A stretch of DNA of 64,000 bases from Paenibacillus lignilyticus (GTDB taxonomy: Bacteria; Bacillota; Bacilli; Paenibacillales; Paenibacillaceae): positions 186,001 through 250,000 of the forward strand of contig NZ_JAGKSP010000004.1 of the NCBI RefSeq assembly GCF_017942085.1. Direction: 5' to 3'. The notes under the pieces are model-generated. The model was not told the origin of the DNA. It saw only the letters and a list, made by a program, of their open reading frames with translations, and did no database searches. Of this stretch, positions 26,118-35,450 are shown piece after piece (within the stretch, counting starts at the first letter, position 1; the number at the start of each line of letters is the position of its first letter). A program made the translations under genes and the position numbers.

Positions 26118-27650
26118 TTGAAGCAAAAAGAAAGCAATAAAACATTAATTTTGATCGGGTTGATGATCGGGGTCATCTTCGCAGAGCTTGACGAAACGGT
26201 TGTTTCGACGGCGATGCCCACGATTATCCGTGATCTGGGCGGATTGGCGCTGTATGGCTGGGTTGGCGGGGTCTATATGCTCGCCATGACTTCCTTTATG
26301 GCCGTACTCGGCAAGCTGGCCGATTTGTACGGACGCAAGAAGATTTACTTACTTAGTATGGGCTTATTCATTGGCGGCTCCATTATTAGCGGCTTGGCAC
26401 CATCGATGGAGGTGCTGCTCATTGGACGGGGGATTCAAGGGATTGGCGCAGGGGGACTCATGCCGCTGGCGATGGTCATCTTCGGCGATACGTTCCCGGT
26501 TGAACAAAGGGCCAAGATTCAAGGGTTATTCGGTGCTGTCATGTTTATTCCGCAGCTGCTCGGACCGCTTGTCGGGGGATATTTTGCCCAGCATATTTCA
26601 TGGCACTGGATCTTTCTCGTGAATATTCCGGTCGGCGTTCTGGCTGCGTTCATCCTATCGCTCGGACTTCAGGAAACGAGGGTGGAGCGCAAAGTCAGTG
26701 TCGATTGGTACGGGGCCATTATTCTTGTTGCCGCGTTAGTCAGCCTGCTGCTAACGCCGGTGCTGCATCAGACAGAGGGCTATGCGTGGACAGAACCTGT
26801 CATGCTTAGTCTCATGGGAGTCGGCGTGCTCTTGCTTGGATTGTTCGTTTTCGTGGAATCCAAGGCGAAGGAGCCGATCCTGCCGCTTCATCTCTTCAAA
26901 AACCGCAATTTCGTTGTGCTGTCATCGCTCGTATTCGTCTTCATCCTTGCCGTAATGGGCGCACTGTCTTCATTCCCGTTCTTTGCGCAAAACGTGCTGG
27001 GACTGACGCCTACAGCGGCAGGCTACCTGACGCTTCCGCTCATGGTGGGCGCAATCGCGGCAAGTGTAGTAGCAGGTCGGTTGATGACCAAATTTCCTTA
27101 CCGCAATATTTATGGCATTTCGTTTATTCTTCCGGTCATCGGTTTCTATCTACTGTCGACAACGCATGTGGATACGCCGATTTACATTTTCGTCATTTAC
27201 TTCATCATTCTCGGACTTGGCTTCGGTACGTTGTTCGGCAATCAGCTGATCGTGCAGGAATCGGTTGAGAAAGAGCACAGCGGGATTGCGCTGTCATCCG
27301 TAACGCTCTTCCAATCCATCGGCATGACCATCGGATTCAGTTTGTTCGGCTCCGTACTCGCAGCTAATGTCACGTCGGGATTGAAGGGCTTGGCCGGTTC
27401 CATGACGGCAGATCAAGCGGCGAAGCTGGGCGATATCTCGACGGGCGCGATTCCCCAAGATATCGATCCAACGCTGCTCGAACAAATCAAAATTGTATTC
27501 GCTGACGCATTTACGCATCTCTACTGGATCTCTTTCGTACTCGCTATCGTATCCTTCCTGATCTGCTGGTTCTTGAAGAAGGAAGTGCTGGTGACGAAGA
27601 AGGATGACGAAGCAGGGGCACAAGAAAGCGTGCTGGAAGCGACGCTATGA
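26118..27650 (+). CDS. DHA2 family MFS drug exporter (14 TM)
   Basis: A 510-residue transporter with 14 hydrophobic segments. The first helix carries AELDETVVSTAMPTII, motif A is GKLADLYGRKK, and motif C is FIPQLLGPLVGGYF. It is a second DHA2-type exporter in the window but is not a close copy of the one at 14014. The start is a TTG at 26118 with AAGGGGG about 11 bases upstream. It overlaps the following GNAT gene as ATGA, so exporter and acetyltransferase are produced together, a pairing that would suit resistance to one compound by export and modification. Confidence 0.93.
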   Translation: MKQKESNKTLILIGLMIGVIFAELDETVVSTAMPTIIRDLGGLALYGWVGGVYMLAMTSFMAVLGKLADLYGRKKIYLLSMGLFIGGSIISGLAPSMEVLLIGRGIQGIGAGGLMPLAMVIFGDTFPVEQRAKIQGLFGAVMFIPQLLGPLVGGYFAQHISWHWIFLVNIPVGVLAAFILSLGLQETRVERKVSVDWYGAIILVAALVSLLLTPVLHQTEGYAWTEPVMLSLMGVGVLLLGLFVFVESKAKEPILPLHLFKNRNFVVLSSLVFVFILAVMGALSSFPFFAQNVLGLTPTAAGYLTLPLMVGAIAASVVAGRLMTKFPYRNIYGISFILPVIGFYLLSTTHVDTPIYIFVIYFIILGLGFGTLFGNQLIVQESVEKEHSGIALSSVTLFQSIGMTIGFSLFGSVLAANVTSGLKGLAGSMTADQAAKLGDISTGAIPQDIDPTLLEQIKIVFADAFTHLYWISFVLAIVSFLICWFLKKEVLVTKKDDEAGAQESVLEATL

Positions 27651-28114
27651 TCAAGCGGCTTGATTTGACGGATCCATCGGCAGCGCAGCAGTTCCTAGAT
27701 GTACAATTGCCTTCTTACCGAATCGAAGCCGAGCTTATCGGCTTCGATGGTATTCCCGGTCTTCATGACACGATCGAGAAGCTTGGGAAATGCCAAGAAA
27801 TATTCTTCGGCTGCTATGTCGAAGGCGAATTGGCCGGCGCGATTTCCTTTAAATTAGAGGAAGAGGGCAGCGTAGTTGATATCCATCGACTCGTTGTCCA
27901 TCCGAATTATTTCCGCAGAGGAATCGGCGAAAGGCTCGTCCAATTTGTCCTGGAAGCCTTTCGGAGTCAGGCAAACACGTTCATCGTAGCAACGGGAGCC
28001 GCGAATACGCCGGCGAAACGACTGTACGCGAAACTCGGCTTCGAGGAAGTTCGAGAAGTGGAAGCGGCGCCGGGATTATTCATCGCAGAGTTCACCAGAA
28101 GAGGAGATTGCTGA
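27647..28114 (+). CDS. GNAT family N-acetyltransferase
   Basis: A 155-residue acetyl-CoA-dependent acetyltransferase. The family core is visible as VDIHRLVVHPNYFRRGIGERLV, where RRGIG is the pyrophosphate-binding Q/RxxGxG/A segment, followed by VATGAANTPAKRLYAKLGFEEV. It is translationally coupled to the DHA2 exporter. A terminator stem overlaps its stop codon. The acceptor substrate is unknown. Confidence 0.9.
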   Translation: MIKRLDLTDPSAAQQFLDVQLPSYRIEAELIGFDGIPGLHDTIEKLGKCQEIFFGCYVEGELAGAISFKLEEEGSVVDIHRLVVHPNYFRRGIGERLVQFVLEAFRSQANTFIVATGAANTPAKRLYAKLGFEEVREVEAAPGLFIAEFTRRGDC

Positions 28115-28140
28115 GCTGTTGCAGCCGGCAATCTCCTCTT
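28099..28140 (+). terminator. Terminator overlapping the GNAT stop codon
   Basis: AAGAGGAGATTGC (28099-28111) pairs with GCAATCTCCTCTT (28128-28140), followed by TGCTTTT. The stem includes the last codons of the GNAT gene. Confidence 0.82.
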
Positions 28141-28169
28141 TGCTTTTGACATTGGCAGGGGAGGAAAGG

Positions 28170-28211
28170 ATGACTTACAATAAGTGGGACGATTGGCGAC
28201 GGGAGAGATGA
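28170..28211 (+). CDS. Possible 13-residue leader peptide coupled to EamA gene
   Basis: ATG 28170 opens a 13-codon frame (MTYNKWDDWRRER) whose TGA stop (28209-28211) overlaps the ATG of the transporter (28208). A strong ribosome site, GGGGAGGAAAGG, lies directly before it but only a few bases away, while the transporter start itself has only GGGAGAG immediately adjacent. The layout suggests that ribosomes load here and restart at 28208. It may equally be a spacer with no function of its own. Confidence 0.4.
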   Translation: MTYNKWDDWRRER

Positions 28212-29176
28212 AGCGGTTGAAACCTTCAAAGGCAGCACTTGCTCCGCTTGGTAAACAAGGCGTGAGCGCATATTTTCTTCTTGGTATTATCGCGTTTCTG
28301 TGGGGGCTTAATTATGCTGTCGTGCGGGTCGGTTTGGAGTCGCTCGATCCGATGCTCTTCTTAATGCTGCGCTTCGGTGTGTCCGCAATACTTATGTTCG
28401 GCCTTCTCAGATGGAAGGAAGGCAGCATTGGCATTAGCCCGGGCGATCTGTGGAAGTTCATTGCTCTTGGAATTATTGGCACAACCATGCTGGAGAGCTT
28501 CGTGGTGGTATCCATCGATTATACGACGCTTGCGAATTCGTCTATTCTAAGCATCGCGCCATGGCCGATCTTCGCGGCGATCTTTGCGCCGATCTTTACG
28601 AAGGAGCGCATCAGGCGATCGCTGATCGGATACGGTTTGGTATCGATGCTGGGCGTCATTCTGGTCATCTTGGCAGGAGGCAGTTTCTCGCTGGATTCGG
28701 ACCTGCTGCTTGGCAATTTGCTTGCGTTCTCCGTTAGCGTCTGCGGTGGATTCTACTCTGCAGCCTGCATTCCGATCCTCCAGAAATATTCGGCGCTGCG
28801 GATGACCACTTGGATGTTCAGCTTCGGTACATTGTTTATGCTGCCTTTTACAACCAAAGCTTGGGGAGCAACCGATTGGGCCGGAATAGGCTGGTCAACA
28901 ATTGGGGCGCTTGCATGCAATATTTTTGTCATCACGATCATCTGCTTCCTCCTGTGGAACAAAGCCATGCCTCAGATCGGCGCAGCAACGGCAAGCTTCT
29001 ATCGGTATTTGACGCCGCTTGCGGCAGCCTTGTCCGGTGTGTTATTTTTCCAAGAGCCCGTTTATTCCGGCCAACTCGTTGGCGCTTGTTTGATGTTCAT
29101 GGGATTGATCGGCATCAGCCTGCCGGCGGCTAGATCGGGAACGGTGAAGCAGAAAGCCGGAAGCAGCCTAAACTAG
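28208..29176 (+). CDS. EamA/DMT family transporter
   Basis: A 322-residue protein of the drug/metabolite transporter superfamily with ten hydrophobic segments in two EamA repeats: LLGIIAFLWGLNYAVVRVG begins the first and LLGNLLAFSVSVCGGFYSA the second. Repeat 2 ends with LTPLAAALSGVLFFQEPVYSGQL, a typical family segment. Members export amino acids, sugars or other small metabolites. The proper ribosome site seems to be that of the small upstream frame at 28170. Confidence 0.9.
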   Translation: MKRLKPSKAALAPLGKQGVSAYFLLGIIAFLWGLNYAVVRVGLESLDPMLFLMLRFGVSAILMFGLLRWKEGSIGISPGDLWKFIALGIIGTTMLESFVVVSIDYTTLANSSILSIAPWPIFAAIFAPIFTKERIRRSLIGYGLVSMLGVILVILAGGSFSLDSDLLLGNLLAFSVSVCGGFYSAACIPILQKYSALRMTTWMFSFGTLFMLPFTTKAWGATDWAGIGWSTIGALACNIFVITIICFLLWNKAMPQIGAATASFYRYLTPLAAALSGVLFFQEPVYSGQLVGACLMFMGLIGISLPAARSGTVKQKAGSSLN

Positions 29177-29248
29177 CCCGTATGCAGCTGGACGTAAGTA
29201 TAAATGATTCCTCGCCTGCAAATACTTTCATTACCGAAGCTGCCGGAG

Positions 29249-29277
29249 TTGTTCAATGCATGAACTAGATGTAAAAT
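29249..29277 (+). promoter_or_regulatory. Candidate promoter of the first YesMN pair
   Basis: TTGTTC (29249-29254) and TAAAAT (29272-29277) with 17 bases between. A near-palindrome GTTCAATGCATGAAC (29251-29265) overlaps the spacer and could be an operator. The rest of the 231-base gap holds the leader described at 29344-29402. Confidence 0.45.
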
Positions 29278-29407
29278 AGTTGAAGCATCAGGAGCCCCTT
29301 CAAGCAGCAATGGCAGAGCGGATCAACCATAAGCTCATCCTCACCTCCTTGTTCGTAAAGCTGATGCTTTGCGTGCATGGAGGTTTTCTTATTTGAAGGA
29401 GGACGTT

Positions 29408-31171
29408 ATGACTTTTCGAAGCTCGAAACGCAAGCTTGATCTGCTGCCTTATACACTGAAGCACCGGCTGTTAGCCATGCTGGCGCTGTCCGTTATTATT
29501 CCGCTGACCCTCATTGGACTCATCTCCTTCTATGGAATCTACAATGTGCTTCAGAACAAGGTAGAGAAAGGAGTCGAGAAGAGCTTGGAGCAAGAGCGCA
29601 AAGGGATCGAGTCCATATTAAGCAACTTGGATTACTCCTCCCGCCAGCTCGCCTTCGAAGGGAAGGTCGGTAAAGACCTCAAGAGCTACCTGACGACGGC
29701 TGATCCGCTCGACCGCAAAGAATTAGCCGATGAAATTGAGGATTATATATCCTTGATTAATTACACGAACCCGCTGCTTGGGTTGACGACCTATTATTTG
29801 CCCGATACGAAGCAGTTTCTGTTTGAGAATTTATATATCAACCCGAAGCTCGACATTAACGACTTTGTGAAAATCAACCAGAATACGAGCAATTATACAA
29901 TTCACGGCCCGCATCGCACGTTATATACGAACAGCCGCAATTCCGTCTTCTCGATTATGCGGCAAACGGAAACAAGCTCCGGCGACAAGAGCACCGTGCC
30001 GATCTATGTCTATATTGAGACGAATGTCTCTGCAATCACAAGCTTGTTCAACAATGACCCCTACGGGATGCCTGTCCGGCATTTGATGCTGGACGCGAAA
30101 GGCCACATTATCTATAACAGCCAGGAAGACACCGAATTCCCGATTGGCGCCGATATCACTTCCATAAAAGATCGGCTCGGAGATAAGTTTGTCTTCTTTG
30201 AAACCTCAAGCAACTTCGGCATTAAAGTCGCAGTCGTTATTGACCGTAATGACTACCATAAAGAGATGAACGCTTGGTTGAAGCGCTTCGCAGCCGTTGG
30301 CATTCTCTCGCTTATTATCGGTTTAGTCATCGGTTGGATCATCTGGAGCATGATTTACGGTCCGCTGCAGCGCATCCGCAAACAGTTCAAGCTGCTTGGC
30401 GAGAATCGGTTCAATGAGCCGCCGGTTTCCCTTCGTATGAAGGAGTTTGACGAGCTGCTGTACCACTTCTATGAGATGCGCCAGCGCATCCGCGAATTGA
30501 TGTCAGAGATCGAACAGAAGGAATCGCGCAAAAGACATCTCGAAGTCGAGAAGCTCATGTATCAGATGAACCCGCATTTTATTCATAACACGCTTAACAC
30601 GGCGCAGTGGCTCGCTCGCATTAACGGTCAGGACGAAATCGTCCGGCTGCTGATGATCTTTACCCGTGTGCTCAATTACAATCTGGGCAAGGAAGGCAAG
30701 ATCGTCACCGTCGGCGATGAAATCCAGACAGTCAAAGACTACATGGAGCTGCAGCAAATCAGATACAACCATAAGTTTAACGTGGAGATCGAGGTGGACG
30801 AGGCGACAAGCGCGATTGAAATGCCGCGATTTATTTTGCAGCCGCTTGTCGAGAATGCCCTTTATCATGGTTTCAAGCAAAAGGATGGCACGATAACCGT
30901 AAGGGTAAGCAGGGCAGATGAAGAGCATCTGTTCATCTGCGTGAAGGACAATGGGGAAGGCATGTCGCAGGAGGTTATCGAGAAACTGTTTCATTCCAAT
31001 GACCCCAACCGCCGTAAGGTCGGCCTTGGGATTGGGCTTAATTTTGTCAATAATATTGTGAAAATGTACTACGGTGATCCGTATGGACTCGAGGTAACCA
31101 GCACGCTCGGAGTCGGTACGGAAATGCGGCTGCTGCTGCCGATCACGGTGAAGGAGGTATGGGATGATTAG
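29408..31171 (+). CDS. Sensor histidine kinase, YesM type
   Basis: A 587-residue kinase of the LytS/YesM class. TM1 lies at about residues 20-42, followed by an extracellular dCache-like sensor of about 250 residues, TM2 (SLIIGLVIGWIIWSM), a HAMP region, the His_kinase box with His390 in YQMNPHFIHNTLNTAQWL, and an ATPase domain (QPLVENALYHGF, DNGEGM, GIGLNFV). ATG 29408 is preceded by AAGGAGG. It overlaps the response regulator by 8 bases. YesMN-type pairs normally sense a sugar outside the cell and switch on the neighbouring sugar ABC transporter, here 32726-36335. Confidence 0.95.
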   Translation: MTFRSSKRKLDLLPYTLKHRLLAMLALSVIIPLTLIGLISFYGIYNVLQNKVEKGVEKSLEQERKGIESILSNLDYSSRQLAFEGKVGKDLKSYLTTADPLDRKELADEIEDYISLINYTNPLLGLTTYYLPDTKQFLFENLYINPKLDINDFVKINQNTSNYTIHGPHRTLYTNSRNSVFSIMRQTETSSGDKSTVPIYVYIETNVSAITSLFNNDPYGMPVRHLMLDAKGHIIYNSQEDTEFPIGADITSIKDRLGDKFVFFETSSNFGIKVAVVIDRNDYHKEMNAWLKRFAAVGILSLIIGLVIGWIIWSMIYGPLQRIRKQFKLLGENRFNEPPVSLRMKEFDELLYHFYEMRQRIRELMSEIEQKESRKRHLEVEKLMYQMNPHFIHNTLNTAQWLARINGQDEIVRLLMIFTRVLNYNLGKEGKIVTVGDEIQTVKDYMELQQIRYNHKFNVEIEVDEATSAIEMPRFILQPLVENALYHGFKQKDGTITVRVSRADEEHLFICVKDNGEGMSQEVIEKLFHSNDPNRRKVGLGIGLNFVNNIVKMYYGDPYGLEVTSTLGVGTEMRLLLPITVKEVWDD

Positions 31172-32549
31172 GACATTGATCGTAGACGATGAGCATTTGG
31201 TGCGCAAAGGATTGGTCTTTACCGTACCGTGGAAGGAATGCGGGTTTGAAATTGTTGCTGAGGCGGACAATGGGGAGAGCGCGCTCGACATTATCGATCG
31301 GGTACCGATCGATCTGCTGCTGACCGATTTGACGATGCCGGTCATGGACGGATTTGAATTAATGCGTATTGTAAAAGAACGTTACCCTGCGGTACGGACC
31401 GTTGTGCTGACCTGTCATCAGGATTTTCATTTTCTGCAGGATGCGATGCGCCTCGGCGCCATCGACTATGTCGTGAAGACCGATATCGCGGATAATGTGC
31501 TCGAAGAAATGCTGCTGCGCATATCCGAGCGAATCGTGGCGGAGCAAGCACAAGGCGGTCCTGCTGATGCATCCGGGCAGGCGAAGCAGGCTGAATCCAA
31601 AGAGTCTCTGGTAATTATGATGCCGGAGCAAGTTACACCGCGAGCACGTCCGGCAGGTTTGGAAGGCGCCGTTCAAATTCAAGATTCGATCTGGATGGTT
31701 CCCGGCAAAACCAGTTCCGAAATCGATGCGCTGCTGTCTCGGATCGAAAGCGAAGGCGAAGCGGACAAGCTTTGTTACGCACGCGTAACGAATTGGCCGG
31801 ATAAGCCGAGAACATCGGATTGGCTTCCAATGCTGAAGGAACGCATGTTTTATGAGTCCTATGCAAACGATGAATATACCGTTTCGCTTTCGGAGCTCAT
31901 CGGTGAGAAGCCGAGCACGATGGATGTGCCAGCTGATATCCGGCTAGCTTGGCACAATCAGCGCTGGTTGTTTGATAAGAAAGAGTTCGAGGACTTGCTG
32001 CTGGCTATCCGCGATGGCAGGCCTTCCTATCGCAGCGTCGTGACGATGTTCGAGGAATTGGCGGCCGCTTGGGATTTGATCGCCGTTAACAATCGGTTGT
32101 GGCCGGACTGGCGCATGGCGACAGCGGCTTTCACCACGCTTGTTGAATGGCAGCGCTGGTTCGAGCAAGCGTCAATGAGCATCACTCAGTACGCCAGAAG
32201 CCGCGGATTCTCGAACGATGTGTTTATCGCGATCATGCGTGCGCTTGAGATGCTGCATACGGATTCAGGTGGAAGCGCCAATCGTACGGAGCTGTCCGCG
32301 AAAGTGAATCTCAGCCAGAGCTATTTCAGTACGATATTCAAAGAGATCATCGGCAAGTCCTTTCATGAAGCGGTTAAGGAAGCGCGGCTGGAGAAAGCCA
32401 AGCAGATGCTGGTCCAGCATGCAGATATGCCGATCTATTGGATCGCGGAGAAGACAGGCTTCCAAGATGAGAAGTATTTCAGTAAGATATTCCGGCTGCA
32501 AACCGGCATGGTGCCATCGGAGTTCAGAGAACGTCAATTACGGCGGTAA
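31164..32549 (+). CDS. Response regulator with AraC-type DNA-binding domain, YesN type
   Basis: A 461-residue regulator. The N-terminal receiver has VDDE (7-10), phospho-acceptor Asp55 in LLTDLTMPVMDG and Lys in YVVKTDIA. A middle region of about 200 residues has no recognised fold, and the C-terminal 100 residues are an AraC helix-turn-helix pair (KVNLSQSYFSTIFKEIIGKS and IYWIAEKTGFQDEKYFSKIF). In family systems it activates the adjacent binding-protein gene after phosphorylation by the YesM partner. Confidence 0.95.
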   Translation: MIRTLIVDDEHLVRKGLVFTVPWKECGFEIVAEADNGESALDIIDRVPIDLLLTDLTMPVMDGFELMRIVKERYPAVRTVVLTCHQDFHFLQDAMRLGAIDYVVKTDIADNVLEEMLLRISERIVAEQAQGGPADASGQAKQAESKESLVIMMPEQVTPRARPAGLEGAVQIQDSIWMVPGKTSSEIDALLSRIESEGEADKLCYARVTNWPDKPRTSDWLPMLKERMFYESYANDEYTVSLSELIGEKPSTMDVPADIRLAWHNQRWLFDKKEFEDLLLAIRDGRPSYRSVVTMFEELAAAWDLIAVNNRLWPDWRMATAAFTTLVEWQRWFEQASMSITQYARSRGFSNDVFIAIMRALEMLHTDSGGSANRTELSAKVNLSQSYFSTIFKEIIGKSFHEAVKEARLEKAKQMLVQHADMPIYWIAEKTGFQDEKYFSKIFRLQTGMVPSEFRERQLRR

Positions 32550-32725
32550 GGTAGAAAAAAAACGAATGCAGGTGAGAAAAAAGTCGTCTGGCGTCGACAA
32601 TGATGTCCGATAGGCAGACGTTCTTCTCCCGTGCATAAGTCCCGATTCTCTCACGATTCGGCTTGATGCGGCGGTATGATGGTCATGTACCAAATAACAT
32701 TAAACAGCCGAAAGAAGGGGTAGCA

Positions 32726-34438
32726 TTGAAAAAAGCAGCATTGTTGTCGGCAGTAGCATTAATGCTTGTTGTAACCGCTTGCGGAGATAAAACAAACGAG
32801 ACCGCAAACTCGAACAACTCGAATAACACACAAGCGGACGCACCGGCAAACACGCCGGTAGAGAAAGCGGATCCGTTTGGAAAATACGCAGAAACCGTTG
32901 AGTTTACGACAATCGTAAACAACAACCCTGAGGCAGCAAAGAAGTTCCCTGAAGGCGAATCCTTCGAAAACAATAAATACAAGTCTTACCTGGAAACATC
33001 CCTTAACGTAAAATCCACGCCGCTTTGGGAAGCGAATGGATCGGCTTACTCCAATAAATTCAACCTCATGATCGCAAGTAACGATCTGCCGGACATCTTC
33101 GTTGTAGAGAACATCGACAAGACTCCTGCAAAAACACTTCTGAAGCGGATGTACGATGCAGGCATGCTTGAAGACCTGACTACGGTTTATGAGCAGTATG
33201 CAAGCGACGCGGTGAAAGAAGTTAATAAATCGGTAGACAACAAAGCGCTTGAGAACGCATCGTTCGACGGCAAGCTGTACGGCCTGCCAAGCGTTAACGA
33301 TATGAACAACGCACAGATGGTATGGATTCGCCAAGATTGGCTGGACAAGCTGCAATTGAAAGCTCCTACGACAACGGATGAGCTGATGGCTGTTGCCAAA
33401 GCGTTCAAAGAGCAAGATCCGGACGGCAACGGCAAAGCAGATACGCTTGGTCTTGCTGTGCAAGGTGCTCAATTGTTCAACAACGATCCGTTTACGTTGA
33501 CAGGTTTCGTATGGGCAGAGAACGCGTTCCCGAACATGTGGGTCAAAGACGCTTCCGGTAAGCTCGTGTACGGTTCGACAACGCCTGAAATGAAAACGGC
33601 GCTTGGCAAATTGGCGCAAATGTACAAAGACGGCTCGATCGACAGCGAATTCGCGCTTCGTGACGGCAACAAAACAGCTGAATTCCTGGTTAGCGACCGC
33701 GCTGGTATGATGATGGGCATGTGGTGGAACCCGTACTGGCCAATCGGCGGTGCCATCGACAACAACCCTAAAGGCGAGTGGAAAGCTTATCCGATTCTGA
33801 CAGGCGACCATGTTAACGTAGGTAACGAGTTCTACTCCAATTCCTTCATGGTTGTTAAGAAAGGCTACGCACACCCGGAGCTGGCCGTGAAAATCATGAA
33901 CACGATGAAAGCAAACTCGACGAAGAAAATTCCTGAGCTGCTTGAGCTTGAAACGACAGGCATCTACAAAGCAAGCGATTCGACTAGAAACCAATGGGGT
34001 CTGAACGCGCAAATTTCCCCGGCATTCCCGGATACAACAGCTCGTACGGTTAAGAAATTCGATGAGATTTTCGCTGGTACGGCACAAGAAGGCATTCTTG
34101 ATATCGCGGAGAAACCGATCTTCGATCAAGTGAAATCCGAGAAGGACAATCCGAAGAAAGACCTCAACAACTACAAGACGTTCCTGGCTTGGATGGAAGG
34201 TAACGGCGTAGTATCGCATAACAAGCTGAACAACGTATTCAACGAATTCACCGGCACAACGCCAACCATGGAGCAAAGCAACACGACGCTTACGGACCTG
34301 CAGACGAAAGTGTTCCTCGAAATCATCATGGGCAAGAAGGATATTTCGGAGTTCGACAACTTCGTAACGCAGTGGAACAAGCTGGGCGGCGAGAAGATCA
34401 CGGAAGAAGTAAACGCAGAATATACAAAAACGCATTAA
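32726..34438 (+). CDS. Extracellular solute-binding lipoprotein of second sugar ABC transporter
   Basis: A 570-residue lipoprotein of the LplA group. The signal peptide MKKAALLSAVALMLVVTAC has a VTAC lipobox with Cys19, followed by an Asn/Thr/Ala-rich linker. A TTG start at 32726 with AAGGGG upstream gives the proper signal peptide; the longer reading frame from 32663 does not. It follows YesMN and precedes the two permease genes. The DPDGNGKADTLG segment is a calcium-binding-like loop common in this binding-protein group. It should bind an oligosaccharide, possibly an acetylated one, given the deacetylase and esterase downstream. Confidence 0.94.
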   Translation: MKKAALLSAVALMLVVTACGDKTNETANSNNSNNTQADAPANTPVEKADPFGKYAETVEFTTIVNNNPEAAKKFPEGESFENNKYKSYLETSLNVKSTPLWEANGSAYSNKFNLMIASNDLPDIFVVENIDKTPAKTLLKRMYDAGMLEDLTTVYEQYASDAVKEVNKSVDNKALENASFDGKLYGLPSVNDMNNAQMVWIRQDWLDKLQLKAPTTTDELMAVAKAFKEQDPDGNGKADTLGLAVQGAQLFNNDPFTLTGFVWAENAFPNMWVKDASGKLVYGSTTPEMKTALGKLAQMYKDGSIDSEFALRDGNKTAEFLVSDRAGMMMGMWWNPYWPIGGAIDNNPKGEWKAYPILTGDHVNVGNEFYSNSFMVVKKGYAHPELAVKIMNTMKANSTKKIPELLELETTGIYKASDSTRNQWGLNAQISPAFPDTTARTVKKFDEIFAGTAQEGILDIAEKPIFDQVKSEKDNPKKDLNNYKTFLAWMEGNGVVSHNKLNNVFNEFTGTTPTMEQSNTTLTDLQTKVFLEIIMGKKDISEFDNFVTQWNKLGGEKITEEVNAEYTKTH

Positions 34439-34463
34439 GGTTAGTTCAAGCTGATGGAGAAGG

Positions 34464-34494
34464 AAAGGCGTTAATCCTAACGGTTAACGCCTTT
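34464..34494 (+). other. Hairpin after the second solute-binding protein gene
   Basis: AAAGGCGTTAA (34464-34474) pairs with TTAACGCCTTT (34484-34494), without a clear T-run. Its position matches the hairpin at 10783-10804 in the first transporter operon, and it probably sets the ratio of binding protein to permeases. Confidence 0.65.
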
Positions 34495-34526
34495 CGTTTC
34501 CTAAGCGGGATGGGAGGATTATAGAG

Positions 34527-35426
34527 ATGGCAAAGCTGTGGCAGAAGGAATCCATACATTTTCATATCATGCTGTTGCCGGCACTCGCATTGGTCTTGAT
34601 TTTTCAAATCTATCCGATGTCAGGTATCGTATTGGCATTCAAAGATTTTGTGCCTACCAAAGGAATCTGGGGCTCGCCATGGGCAGGCTTCAAACATTTT
34701 CTCTTCGTGCTCGACAACCCGGAAAGCGCCACGATTTTGCGCAACACCTTAATTATTTCGTTCGGTAAAATCATTACCCTCATTATTGTGCCGGTCATCT
34801 TCGCACTGATGCTCAATGAAATTAGACTGCGCTGGTTTAAACGTACCGTGCAAACCGTCGTCTATCTGCCTCACTTCCTGTCATGGGTAGTCGTAGCCGG
34901 TATTCTCAAAGATGTGCTTTCGCTTAGCGGTCCCGTTAACTGGGTGCTGCACAGCTGGTTTGGCTTGGATCCGCAAATGTTCCTCGGGAGCAATGAATGG
35001 TTCCGCACGATCATCGTGTCATCCAACGTATGGAAAGAGTTCGGATTCTCAACGATTATCTACTTAGCGGCTCTCACCAACATCAACCCTTCGCTGTATG
35101 AAGCGGCTGAAATTGACGGAGCAGGACGTTTCCAAAAACTAATGAATATTACATTGCCGGGCATTGCGATGACCATCGCGCTGCTTGCTACACTTAGCCT
35201 TAATGGTGTACTTAATGCGGGCTTCGACCAAGTCTTCAACATGTACAACGTACTGGTCATGGAATCCGGCGATATTATTGATACGTATGTGTACCGCTCA
35301 GGGCTGATGTCCGCCCAGTATGAGATGGCAACCGCGATCGGATTGCTTAATTCCGTCGTGAGCTTCATTTTGGTTATTCTGACTTATACGATGGCTTATC
35401 GATTTGCTAATTATCGGATCTTCTAG
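34527..35426 (+). CDS. Sugar ABC transporter permease, LplB type
   Basis: A 299-residue permease with six TM segments and the EAA loop YEAAEIDGAGRFQKLMNITLP. It belongs to the same group as the gene at 6885 but is clearly divergent from it, so the two transporters are not recent copies. GGGAGG (34512-34517) precedes ATG 34527. It pairs with the LplC-type permease 24 bases downstream. Confidence 0.95.
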   Translation: MAKLWQKESIHFHIMLLPALALVLIFQIYPMSGIVLAFKDFVPTKGIWGSPWAGFKHFLFVLDNPESATILRNTLIISFGKIITLIIVPVIFALMLNEIRLRWFKRTVQTVVYLPHFLSWVVVAGILKDVLSLSGPVNWVLHSWFGLDPQMFLGSNEWFRTIIVSSNVWKEFGFSTIIYLAALTNINPSLYEAAEIDGAGRFQKLMNITLPGIAMTIALLATLSLNGVLNAGFDQVFNMYNVLVMESGDIIDTYVYRSGLMSAQYEMATAIGLLNSVVSFILVILTYTMAYRFANYRIF

Positions 35427-35450
35427 TGTATACAAGCGAGGTGAAAAGGT

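Noticed and set aside
32759-34435. A 558-codon minus-strand frame
   Set aside because: It is the antisense shadow of the solute-binding protein gene, which has a lipobox signal peptide and a clear operon context.
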